Source of the DNA: UBA4655 sp964585575
Lineage (GTDB): Bacteria; Planctomycetota; Planctomycetia; Pirellulales; UBA1268
Reading direction: 5' to 3'
Assembly (NCBI GenBank): GCA_964585575.1
Contig: CAZPEM010000097.1
Coordinates: 1 to 12,979, forward strand
DNA: 12,979 bases
Positions 1-7,227 of the stretch are shown here, one piece after another. Position numbers and translations under genes: made by a program. Position 1 is the stretch's first letter; each line of letters opens with the position of its first letter. The notes below the pieces were generated by a model, which made no database searches, had not been told where the DNA came from, and was given only the letters and a program-made list of their open reading frames with translations.

Positions 1-1046
1 CCCAGGCCGACATCCTGCGGCTGGATCGCGAGACGCTTCCGGAACTCACGACGATCCACATGCAGTCACGGGTCGTCGATCCCCGCGGGCTCGCCGCACG
101 GACCGCATCGATCCTGAACGCCGGGCCGTCGTCGTGCCGGCAGTTCGGCGACGATCCCCGATCGCTGGCCGTGAAGGATCTGGTCGCCTCGTGGGTCGTC
201 GGCCTTCCGCCGGGCTGGCCGCAGATCGAACGCGTCGTCGAGCGGATTCGCGCCGACAACCAGCTCGATCCAGAAGCCCGTGCCTCCCCCGACACGCCCC
301 ATGCCATCGCGGAGTTTCTGCTCGAGACCCGCCGCGGCCCCGACTATCTCTTCGCCTCGGCCACCGTCTGGGCCCTGCGGTCGCTCGGCTATTCCGCCCG
401 TCTCGTCAGCGGCTTCCACGTCGCCGCCGACGCCTACGACCCGCGGAGCGGCCATGCCGAGGTGCATGCCGACGACGTCCATTTCTGGGCGGAATTGGCG
501 GTCGGTCCATCGACCTGGGCCAGCCTCGAGCCGACGCCCGGCTACTCGCTGCTCGGCCCGCCGCCGACGCTCTTCGAGGGGCTGGCGACCGCCATCCATG
601 CGGTCGTGGCGTGGACCGCGAACCATCCCTTCACGCTGGCGGGCATCATCGCGGCCGCGGCGTTCGTCATCCGCCTGCGTCTGCTTCTTGCTGATCGCAT
701 CGACCGGCTCCTCGTGGCGGCGTGGTCCTGGGCCGATCCGACCACGGCGACGCTCCGCATGCTCGGGCTGCTCGACCGTCGCTGCCGCCGGGCGGGCCTG
801 CCGCGGCCCCTCCACCGCACCCCCACCGCCTGGCTCGGCCTGCTCGCCCGCGAGTTCAAGGCGACGGCGGGAGCCGCGGCCGCCGACGCCGAGGCGTTTC
901 TCGACCTGGCCACCCGAGGCCTCTACCAGCCGCGGCCCGCCGCCGCGGTGGATCCTGAAACACTCGGTCACCTGCTGCGGGCGGCCGAAAGAACCTGGTC
1001 GTGGGACGTCCTCCGCGGCCTCGCCTCCGAGGGAACCCGATCATGA
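1..1046 (+). CDS. Transglutaminase-like membrane protein with DUF4129-type C-terminus, 5' end outside window
   Basis: The reading frame is open from the window edge (first full codon at 3), so the Met codon at 60 is internal and the N-terminus is missing. Residues are numbered from that Met. Residues 80-165 look like the transglutaminase-like core: a hydrophobic helix ending GYSARLVSGF, then HFWAEL (H141) and LEPTPGY (E157). One membrane segment follows at about 189-210. The C-terminal cytoplasmic part (about 228-320, with GLPRPLHRTPTAW) resembles the DUF4129 tail of TgpA/DUF3488-type proteins. Family members normally have a Cys-His-Asp triad; here the position of the Cys in the usual RG-x-C-x-x-FA motif is D95 (codon 342-344), so protease or transglutaminase chemistry is unlikely. 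The stop overlaps the start of the downstream MoxR gene, which supports joint function. A structural or scaffold role in the cell envelope is an inference. Confidence 0.8.
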   Translation, partial: QADILRLDRETLPELTTIHMQSRVVDPRGLAARTASILNAGPSSCRQFGDDPRSLAVKDLVASWVVGLPPGWPQIERVVERIRADNQLDPEARASPDTPHAIAEFLLETRRGPDYLFASATVWALRSLGYSARLVSGFHVAADAYDPRSGHAEVHADDVHFWAELAVGPSTWASLEPTPGYSLLGPPPTLFEGLATAIHAVVAWTANHPFTLAGIIAAAAFVIRLRLLLADRIDRLLVAAWSWADPTTATLRMLGLLDRRCRRAGLPRPLHRTPTAWLGLLAREFKATAGAAAADAEAFLDLATRGLYQPRPAAAVDPETLGHLLRAAERTWSWDVLRGLASEGTRS

Positions 1047-2032
1047 CGATCGAAACCATCGCCGCACCGCACGTCGGCTCCGACCGGGCCGCGATCGAAG
1101 CCATCCGCCGGCGACTCGAAGCCACGCTCAAGGGGAAGCAGCAGGCGATCGGCCACGTGCTCGAGTGCCTGCTCGCCCGCGGCCACCTGCTGCTCGAAGA
1201 TCGGCCCGGCCTCGGCAAGACCACGCTCGCCAAGGCGGTCGCCGAAGCGATCGGCGGCCGCTTCGCCCGCGTGCAGTGCACGCCCGACCTGCTGCCGAGC
1301 GACATCACCGGCTTCAACATCTTCAACCAGAAGACGCAGGAATTCGACTTCCGCGCCGGGCCGGTCTTCGCCGACGTGCTGCTCGCCGACGAGATCAACC
1401 GGGCGACGCCGCGAACGCAGAGCGCGCTGTTGGAAGCGATGGCCGAACGGCAGGTGACCGTCGACACCGAGCGGTTTCCGCTCGGGGAATCCTTCTTCGT
1501 GATCGCCACGCAAAACCCGCACGAGCAGCATGGCACCTACCCGCTGCCGGAAGCCCAGCTCGACCGGTTCGCGATGAAGCTCGAGATCGGCTATCCGGCG
1601 GCGGAGGACGAGCGGGCGATGCTCGCCGCGGCGGTCGGCCCGGAGGCGGAGAAGCCGAACGCGACGGAGGCCCTGCTCGACCCCGAAAGGCTCGCGAGAA
1701 TCCAGACCGAGGTGGCCGCCGTGGCCGTGGCCGACGTGGTGCAGGACTATCTCGTGCGGCTCGGGGAAAAGTCCCGCAGCCACAGCGACATCGCGGTCGG
1801 GGCGAGCCCTCGCGGCCTGCTCACCTGGCAGCGGACCGCGCAGGCTCGGGCCTGGATCGACGGCCGCGATTTCGTGACGCCCGACGACGTCCAGCAGGTT
1901 GCCGAGCCGGTGCTCTCGGTGCGGCTGGGGATCGACCGGGCCGACCCGCGGGACGTGATCGACGATCTCATGCGGGGTGTCGCCGTGCCGGCCGGCCCCG
2001 CCGCCATTCTCGAGAGAGGAGCTTCCCGATGA
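1043..2032 (+). CDS. MoxR-family AAA+ ATPase
   Basis: A 329-residue AAA+ ATPase of the MoxR class, cytoplasmic, expected to use ATP hydrolysis to remodel or activate partner proteins. Visible motifs are Walker A at 53-61 (DRPGLGKTT), Walker B at 113-118 (LLADEI), the sensor-1 stretch TQNP at 156-159, LDRF at 173-176 with a likely arginine finger, and sensor 2 in GASPRG at 253-258. The length fits the family. I chose the ATG at 1043 because it overlaps the upstream stop as ATGA and has GAGGGA at 1029-1034; an upstream in-frame ATG at 1001 lies deep inside the previous gene. MoxR genes usually sit with a DUF58 (VWA-like) gene and a transglutaminase-like gene. Here the transglutaminase-like gene is directly upstream, and a permease occupies the place where DUF58 might be expected. 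Confidence 0.93.
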   Translation: MTIETIAAPHVGSDRAAIEAIRRRLEATLKGKQQAIGHVLECLLARGHLLLEDRPGLGKTTLAKAVAEAIGGRFARVQCTPDLLPSDITGFNIFNQKTQEFDFRAGPVFADVLLADEINRATPRTQSALLEAMAERQVTVDTERFPLGESFFVIATQNPHEQHGTYPLPEAQLDRFAMKLEIGYPAAEDERAMLAAAVGPEAEKPNATEALLDPERLARIQTEVAAVAVADVVQDYLVRLGEKSRSHSDIAVGASPRGLLTWQRTAQARAWIDGRDFVTPDDVQQVAEPVLSVRLGIDRADPRDVIDDLMRGVAVPAGPAAILERGASR

Positions 2033-3648
2033 CTCCCGAATCCCTCCCAAACTCCTCGCTCGTGCTGCTCGTCGGCGCGGCTGGGCGGATCGTCGCCGCG
2101 GCGGCCCACGCGGCGCCGACCGTCGTCTGCGGCCTCGTGGTCGCGGCGGTCATCCGGCAGCTCTTCGGGCCGAAGCTCACGCGGCAGCTGCTGGCGGCCG
2201 GCTCCGCCAATTCGCTCATGCGAGCCTGGCTGCTCGGCATGCTCCTGCCGGTGTGCTCGATCGGAGCGATCCCCGTGGCCCGCGAGCTTCGTCGCGCGGG
2301 CCTCGCCGGCGGCACGGTGCTCGCCTTCGCGGTGTCGGCGCCCCTCTTCAATCCGATCTCGCTGCTCTACGGACTCACGCTCTCGCATCCGCTCGTCATC
2401 ATCGGCTTCGCGCTGGCGTCGATGATCGTCGTCACGTTCGTCGGCACCGCCTGGGATCGGCTGCTCGGCGGATCCACGCCCGCCGTCGAGCCGGCGCCGG
2501 AGCCGGCCGTGCCCCCGGGCTGGCGTCGGGTGGCGGCGATGACGACCGGCATGGCCCGCGAGGCGGCAGGCCCGTCGCTCGGCTATGCCGCTTTGGCGCT
2601 GCTCGGAGTCGGCCTGCTCTCCTGCCTGCTCCCCTTCGGATCGCTGCAGCGATCGATGAAGGCGTTCGATCCCTGGGCGCCGTCGTTGATGGCGGCGGTC
2701 GGCCTGCCCGCCTTCCTCACTCCGACCGACGCGATGATGCAGGTCGGGTCGATGTTCGATCACGGCAATTCCGTCGGGGCGGCGTATGTGCTGCTCTCGG
2801 TCGGGGCGGGGCTCAACCTCGGCCTCGTGGCCTGGGCCTGGCGGACCTGGGGCCTCCGCGCCGCGGCGGGCTGGCTTGCGATCTTCTTCGCGACGGTGCT
2901 CGCGATCGCGGCGGCGATCGAGCGGCCGCTCTCGTTTCGGGACGCGCCGCCGGAAGACCATACGCACGCCTTCGACGTCTTCTGCATGCCGTTTCCGCCC
3001 ACCGAATCGGCCCCCGGAAGCCGCGTCGCCGCCCTGCTCGCCGACCGGGTGCCGCGGCATGAATGGATGGCGCTCGGGCTGCTTGGCGTGATCATCGCCG
3101 CGGGCACGGCGATCCGCTGGCTCGACCCGGCCGAGGCTTTCGAGGCCCGGCTCGTGCAGGGCTCGACCTCGGCCGGATTGTCGGCCGGTGCGCCAGGCGG
3201 CCCCGCCCGCTTCGATGTGGCCCTGCCGGCGCCGGTGCTCGGCGGCGTGCTCGTCTCCGGACTCGTGGCGGCGAGCGTGGCCGCCGCGTATCTCTACTAT
3301 CCCGACCTTCCCACCTGCCTCAAGGACTTGAGCTTCGTCGAGGCGGAGACCCACGCCGCGGCGATCGACGGCGACAAGCGGCGGACGCAGGTCTGGATCG
3401 CGGCCTGGGAAGACCTCGTGCGTCGGACTGAGGTGGGCCTCTGGATCCGACGCGGCACCGTCACCCGCGAGATGACAGAGGCCGCGGAGGAGTTGCGGGA
3501 GCGGATCGAGGCGCTCGAGCACGCGGTGCTCGATCCCGAGACGATCGATCGAGAGGCGGTGGCCGCCGAGCTGAAGCGGGTGCTCGCCGCCGGGAGAGCG
3601 CATCGCGACGCACTCCGAGGGCAGCCCGCGGGCGATGCCGCTCGCTGA
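2029..3648 (+). CDS. DUF318/ArsP-like permease with C-terminal soluble coiled-coil region
   Basis: A 539-residue polytopic membrane protein. The segment 71-116 (LLPVCSIGAIPVARELRRAG, then FAVSAPLFNPISL) matches the signature of the DUF318/UPF0718 'predicted permease' family that includes the organoarsenical exporter ArsP. Family members usually have a CSC-type motif where this protein has CSI (C76). Hydrophobic stretches lie at about 10-45, 66-84, 95-142, 183-203, 219-234, 250-270, 277-298, 346-363 and 401-422. A loop at 306-322 holds H311, H313 and C319. Residues 430-539 are charged and helical, with a likely coiled coil at 480-525, and are beyond the usual permease core. The ATG at 2029 overlaps the MoxR stop (ATGA) and is preceded by AGGAG at 2017-2021. 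The substrate is unknown; a metalloid or small-molecule role is a family-based guess. Confidence 0.82.
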   Translation: MTPESLPNSSLVLLVGAAGRIVAAAAHAAPTVVCGLVVAAVIRQLFGPKLTRQLLAAGSANSLMRAWLLGMLLPVCSIGAIPVARELRRAGLAGGTVLAFAVSAPLFNPISLLYGLTLSHPLVIIGFALASMIVVTFVGTAWDRLLGGSTPAVEPAPEPAVPPGWRRVAAMTTGMAREAAGPSLGYAALALLGVGLLSCLLPFGSLQRSMKAFDPWAPSLMAAVGLPAFLTPTDAMMQVGSMFDHGNSVGAAYVLLSVGAGLNLGLVAWAWRTWGLRAAAGWLAIFFATVLAIAAAIERPLSFRDAPPEDHTHAFDVFCMPFPPTESAPGSRVAALLADRVPRHEWMALGLLGVIIAAGTAIRWLDPAEAFEARLVQGSTSAGLSAGAPGGPARFDVALPAPVLGGVLVSGLVAASVAAAYLYYPDLPTCLKDLSFVEAETHAAAIDGDKRRTQVWIAAWEDLVRRTEVGLWIRRGTVTREMTEAAEELRERIEALEHAVLDPETIDREAVAAELKRVLAAGRAHRDALRGQPAGDAAR

Positions 3649-3668
3649 GAACCCAGTCGATTGGGCCG

Positions 3669-5012
3669 TCAGTCGATCACCGTATCCTCGATGTCCCTTG
3701 CTGCGGCGTCGCTGCCTCCGGCATCGTCACCGACTTCGACGTCTTCCTCCCCCTCGACGGCGAACCGCCAGGCGGGAAACGGATCCTCGAAGCCGAGCCA
3801 GCCATCGGGCCCGAGATCCATCTCCTCGTCGGTGAGGCAGCAGGCGTGCAGCCCGGCTAGCAGCCGGCCGGAGAGCTTCGCCCCGATCACGACGAGCTCC
3901 TGCCGACGGTCGCCCCAGGGCTCCTCCCAGACGGCCTCGACATCCTCGTGATCGAGATCCTCGGGCCACTCCTCCTCGGGCGAACTCGCCAGCCAGGTGC
4001 CGCCCGGCTGGAGGCTCGAGACGACACCGGCGGTGGACCAGACGCCGGCCCAGTCGTGCCGCGTGGCGAGCCAGACGAATCCCTTCGAGCGGATCACCCC
4101 CTTGAAGCCCTTCCCAGTCACAAAATCCCAGAACCGCTGCGGATGAAACGGGCGGCGGCTCTGGAACACGCGGCTGGTGATGCCATATTCCTCGGTTTCC
4201 GGCACGTGGGTGCCAGGGGCTTCCGCGAGCCATCCGGGATGCCCGGCCGCCTCCTCCATGTCGAAGAGGCCGGTGTCGAGCACCTCCGACAGGGCGACCC
4301 GTCCGCGGTCGGCCCGGATGATCCTCGCCTTCGGGTTGAGCTTCCGCAGGATCGCCTCGAGATAGGCGACGTCGTCCTCCGCCACGAGGTCGGTCTTGTT
4401 GACGACGATCACGTTCGCGAATTCCACCTGGTCCACGAGCAGCTGCACGAGGTCGCGGGAATCGTTCTCGTCGAGCCCGACGCCCCGGTCGCGAAGCTCG
4501 TCCCGGGAGCAGTAGTCGTCGAGGAAGTTTTTCGCATCGACCACGGTCACGAGCGTGTCGAGCCGGGCGAGTCGCGACAGGCTCTCCCCCTGCTCGTCGG
4601 CGAACGTGAAGGTCTCGGCGACCGGCAGCGGCTCGGAGATGCCGGTGCTCTCCACGAGCAGGTAGTCGAACCGCTTCTCGCGGGCGAGCCTCGCGACCTC
4701 CTCGAGCAGGTCCTCCCGCAGGGTGCAGCAGATGCAGCCGTTGGAGAACTCGACGAGCTTCTCCTCGGTGCGGCTGAGCCTTGCGGCAGTGCGGCTGAGC
4801 CCGGCGGCGGCGGCCTCGCCCGGCTCGTACGGTCCGCCGACGAGCTGGGCGTCGATGTTCACCTCGCTCATGTCGTTGACGATCACGGCCACCCGGAGGC
4901 CCTCGCGGTTGGCGAGCACGTGGTTGAGCAACGTCGTCTTCCCGGCTCCCAGGAAGCCGGAAAGCACGGTGACGGGCAGGCGATCGGCAGCAGCGTCGGA
5001 GGGCGCGGGCAT
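3669..5012 (-). CDS. COG0523 GTP-binding metallochaperone-like protein (CobW/ZigA/YciC type)
   Basis: A 447-residue G3E-family P-loop GTPase. Motifs: Walker A GFLGAGKTT at 19-27, NDMSEVNID at 46-54, the metal-binding CXCC motif CICC at 93-96, ESTGISEPLP at 121-130 and the guanine-specificity NKTD at 205-208. The CobW C-terminal domain spans about 278-395, and an acidic tail follows to 447. The text around SEVNID, LSRTEEKLVEFSNGCICC and VTVVDAKNFLDDY places it nearest the ZigA/YciC branch, which handles Zn2+ and is often switched on under zinc starvation; that role is inferred from the family. The start has GAGGAGA at 5019-5025. A candidate Fur/Zur-type operator lies 52-69 nt upstream. Odd feature: two adjacent copies of a seven-residue unit (AAGLSRT, AARLSRT at 69-82). 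It is convergent with the permease gene, 20 nt apart. Confidence 0.93.
   Translation of the reverse strand: MPAPSDAAADRLPVTVLSGFLGAGKTTLLNHVLANREGLRVAVIVNDMSEVNIDAQLVGGPYEPGEAAAAGLSRTAARLSRTEEKLVEFSNGCICCTLREDLLEEVARLAREKRFDYLLVESTGISEPLPVAETFTFADEQGESLSRLARLDTLVTVVDAKNFLDDYCSRDELRDRGVGLDENDSRDLVQLLVDQVEFANVIVVNKTDLVAEDDVAYLEAILRKLNPKARIIRADRGRVALSEVLDTGLFDMEEAAGHPGWLAEAPGTHVPETEEYGITSRVFQSRRPFHPQRFWDFVTGKGFKGVIRSKGFVWLATRHDWAGVWSTAGVVSSLQPGGTWLASSPEEEWPEDLDHEDVEAVWEEPWGDRRQELVVIGAKLSGRLLAGLHACCLTDEEMDLGPDGWLGFEDPFPAWRFAVEGEEDVEVGDDAGGSDAAARDIEDTVID
4768..4809 (-). repeat. 21-bp in-frame tandem duplication inside the COG0523 gene
   Basis: Units 4768-4788 and 4789-4809 are adjacent and match at 18 of 21 positions, sharing the block GTGCGGCTGAGCC. 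The duplication adds seven codons (LSRT motif twice) just before the conserved LSRTEEKL helix that leads to the CICC metal site. Family members I know of have a single LSRTEEKL here, so this looks like a lineage-specific insertion. Confidence 0.7.
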
Positions 5013-5063
5013 GGTTGGTCTCCTCGGGCCAGCGGGGCGATGATTTCACCACCCTACAGCACA

Positions 5064-5081
5064 TGCAATGCAGTTGCAACT
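5064..5081 (-). promoter_or_regulatory. Candidate Fur/Zur-type operator upstream of the COG0523 gene
   Basis: The stretch reads TGCAATGCAGTTGCAACT on the + strand. It contains TGCAA-N5-TTGCA (5064-5078), which has the 7-1-7 layout used by Fur-family repressors, and an overlapping perfect 10-bp palindrome AGTTGCAACT (5072-5081). It lies 52-69 nt upstream of the COG0523 start. On the - strand a weak -35 (TTGCAA, 5079-5074) would sit inside it, with a poor -10 (TAGGGT, 5056-5051) 17 nt on. Zinc-uptake regulator control of COG0523 genes is well known; assigning this particular site to Zur is inference. The same intergenic space (5013-5180) also serves the divergent beta-helix gene. Confidence 0.4.
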
Positions 5082-5180
5082 CAGTCGGCTTTCGTGGCCA
5101 GGCTGCAATCGCACGCACGTGTCCGGCCTGCTCGAGGGGCGTAAAGGGGTGCTTTTTGACCGTCTCCATGGCCGAGGCGT

Positions 5181-7103
5181 ATGGTTCCGACGTCGGGGGC
5201 ATCTGGAACCATTCCCATGACGTCATGGCACCATGGCCGGCGGCATCAGGTCCGCCTGGCCGCCCGTCGATCGGCCACGCCGGTTCTGGTGCTCGAATCC
5301 CTCGAACCGCGGTTCGCCCTGAGCGGCGACGGGGCGACAACGACGCCGGGAGCCTTCGCCTCCTCCGACGGCCCCCTCCCCCGGTTCGACATCGGCTCGC
5401 CACAACTCGTCGATCTCTGGGTCGATCCCACCCGCGGCAACGATGCCGTCGCGGGACGCTCGCGGGCCGAGCCGCTCCGTACGCTCTCCGAGGCCTGGCG
5501 GCGGGTGCCGGTCGGCATGCCGCTTGCGATCGGCTACCGCATCAATCTCCTCCCGGGCACCTATCCGGAATCGGCGGTGCCCAACTACTGGGAGCGTCGC
5601 TACGGCACGGCGACGAGCCCGGTCATTCTCGCGGCCGCCGACGGCGCCGGCACCGTGCGGCTGCCGAGCCTCAATATCTTCGATTGCCGAAGCCTCTATC
5701 TGGTCGGCCTCTGGATCGAGGCGGGGGGCGGCGACGTGCTCCATTTCGAGCGGTGCGAGAACGTCCTGCTCCGCGATACGACCGTCCGCGGCACGGGAAA
5801 CATCGCCAATTACGCCTCGCCGCAAGAGGCGCTCAAGGCCAACCAGAGCCGCCACATCTACATCGAGAACTGCGACATCTCCGGAGGCTGGGACAACGCG
5901 ATCGACTTCGTGGCGGTGCAGCACGGCCACGTCGTGGGCAGCAGGATTCATCGCGCCGGCGACTGGGCGATGTATGCCAAGGGGGGCTCGGCCCACCTCA
6001 CGATCGCGGGCAACGAGATCTTCGACGCCGGCACCGGCGGCTTCACTGCCGGCCAGGGGACCGGTTTCGAGTTCATGGTTGCCCCCTATCTCACGTTCGA
6101 GGCGAGCGACATCCGCTTTGTCCACAACGTGGTCCACGACACGCAGGGAGCGGGCTTCGGCGTCAATGGCGGTTCGAACGTCCTCATGGCTCACAACACG
6201 CTCTACCGCGTCGGCGCACGCAGCCACGTGATCGAGGTCGTTCATGGTTCGCGGTCATGCGACGGCGACGTGGCCACGTGCTCCCGTTACCTGGCCGCCG
6301 GCGGCTGGGGCACGAACGTTGCCGGCGGCGACGAACCGATCCCCAACGAGAACATCTTCATCTTCAACAACGTCGTCCTGAACCCCGACGGCTACGTGAG
6401 CCAGTGGCAGCACTTCACGGTCGCCACTCCGAGGACGCCTTCGATCGGCTCCAACATCCCCTCCCCGGCTCGCGCCGACACGAACCTGCAGATCCGCGGC
6501 AACGTGATCTGGAACGGAACGGCCGGCCACTCGCTCGGCATCGACGCCGGCCCGCTCGCCGCCGACATCCTCGCCAACAACGCGATCAACACGCTTCGGC
6601 CCGTGCTCGTCGATCCCGCAGGCGGCGACTACCGGTTCGCGCCATCGTTCTCCCTGCCGAATCCCGTCCCGCTGCCGACGCTGCCCGGCGGCAACCCGCC
6701 GCCGGTGACGCCGCCACCCGCCTCGGTGCCGCCCGGGATCGCAACGTTCATCGTCCCCGCCGGCCGGAACTACCGGCCGGGGGAGCCGCTCGTGTTCACG
6801 GCGGTGATGACCGAGCCCGTCGTCGTCACGGGCATGCCGAGCATCCGAATCGTCATCGGCTCAACCACGCGGCTCGCGAGGTTTTCCGGTGGCTCGGGCA
6901 CGGGCACGCTCACGTTCACCTACACGGTCACCCGGAAGGACCGCGACGCCGACGGCATCGCCGTGCTCGATTCCATCCGCCTGCCGGCCGGAGCCCGGAT
7001 CCTCACGCTCCGCGGGGCCGTGGTGGCGACCGCCTTCTCCGCGGGCGACACGAGTGGCATCCGCGTCGAGCCGCCGCCGCGAATCAGGGCCGGGCGGCGG
7101 TGA
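5181..7103 (+). CDS. Secreted right-handed beta-helix protein with LEPR-XLL-type N-terminus
   Basis: A 640-residue exported protein. Residues 19-50 are Arg-rich then hydrophobic and end in LESLEPRFALSG, the N-terminal motif common on large planctomycetal surface or secreted proteins. Residues 80-112 (WVDPTRGNDAVAGRS, then PLRTL) are the usual lead-in of DUF1565/pectate-lyase-like beta-helices. From about 118 to 490 there are many short coils of the form 'hxIxxNxI' (for example HIYIENCDIS, LTIAGNEIF, IRFVHNVVHD, VLMAHNTLY, LQIRGNVIW). A Pro-rich linker covers 493-519. A beta-sandwich domain at 520-629 with VVVTGMPSIRIVIG and GSGTGTLTFTYTV resembles SWM-type repeats. Cys360 and Cys367 could pair. 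No catalytic residues are evident, so polysaccharide binding or cleavage is only a possibility. The start is uncertain: the ATG at 5181 has GAGG only 3 nt away, and an in-frame ATG at 5217 is the alternative. Confidence 0.85.
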   Translation: MVPTSGASGTIPMTSWHHGRRHQVRLAARRSATPVLVLESLEPRFALSGDGATTTPGAFASSDGPLPRFDIGSPQLVDLWVDPTRGNDAVAGRSRAEPLRTLSEAWRRVPVGMPLAIGYRINLLPGTYPESAVPNYWERRYGTATSPVILAAADGAGTVRLPSLNIFDCRSLYLVGLWIEAGGGDVLHFERCENVLLRDTTVRGTGNIANYASPQEALKANQSRHIYIENCDISGGWDNAIDFVAVQHGHVVGSRIHRAGDWAMYAKGGSAHLTIAGNEIFDAGTGGFTAGQGTGFEFMVAPYLTFEASDIRFVHNVVHDTQGAGFGVNGGSNVLMAHNTLYRVGARSHVIEVVHGSRSCDGDVATCSRYLAAGGWGTNVAGGDEPIPNENIFIFNNVVLNPDGYVSQWQHFTVATPRTPSIGSNIPSPARADTNLQIRGNVIWNGTAGHSLGIDAGPLAADILANNAINTLRPVLVDPAGGDYRFAPSFSLPNPVPLPTLPGGNPPPVTPPPASVPPGIATFIVPAGRNYRPGEPLVFTAVMTEPVVVTGMPSIRIVIGSTTRLARFSGGSGTGTLTFTYTVTRKDRDADGIAVLDSIRLPAGARILTLRGAVVATAFSAGDTSGIRVEPPPRIRAGRR

Positions 7104-7126
7104 CGAATCGTCGGAGTGTCCGGAAA

Positions 7127-7153
7127 AACCCGGGCCCATGCCCGTGCCCGGTT
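7127..7153 (+). terminator. Weak hairpin after the beta-helix gene
   Basis: CCGGGC (7130-7135) pairs with GCCCGG (7146-7151), extended by two A-T pairs across a one-base bulge, with a 10-nt loop. It begins 24 nt after the beta-helix stop. There is no T-run after it, so termination is uncertain. Confidence 0.25.
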
Positions 7154-7180
7154 GCGTCGCCCGGAGCGCGCCCGTATCAA
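7152..7180 (+). promoter_or_regulatory. Candidate promoter for the DUF937-type gene
   Basis: TTGCGT (7152-7157) and TATCAA (7175-7180) are separated by 17 nt, giving 3/6 and 4/6 matches to the standard -35 and -10 boxes. The predicted transcript would have a leader of about 40 nt before the ATG at 7228, which has GGAGAA at 7215-7220. This is a pattern match only. Confidence 0.3.
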
Positions 7181-7227
7181 TCGTGCTCGGGAAAATTCGC
7201 TTTCAAGGCCTTCTGGAGAACTTCTTC

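Noticed and set aside
280..2028. Long open frame running in phase with the permease through the transglutaminase-like and MoxR genes
   Set aside because: The upstream part is Arg/Pro/Ser-rich, matches no family and overlaps two well supported genes; high GC removes stop codons. The permease begins at 2029.
1747..3603. 618-codon open frame on the - strand opposite the permease
   Set aside because: Composition is Arg/Gly/Glu/His-rich, as expected from antisense of a GC-rich gene; no domain is recognisable.
3649..3668. Small CCCA...TGGG hairpin between the convergent permease and COG0523 genes
   Set aside because: Only four to five weak pairs; likely chance in GC-rich DNA.
3948..5144. Open frame on the + strand opposite the COG0523 gene
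   Set aside because: It mirrors a strongly conserved GTPase gene and has antisense-type composition.
5156..5185. TTGACC-N18-TATGGT promoter for the beta-helix gene
   Set aside because: The -10 is a weak match and would overlap the ATG at 5181; it is only useful if translation starts at 5217, which has no ribosome site.
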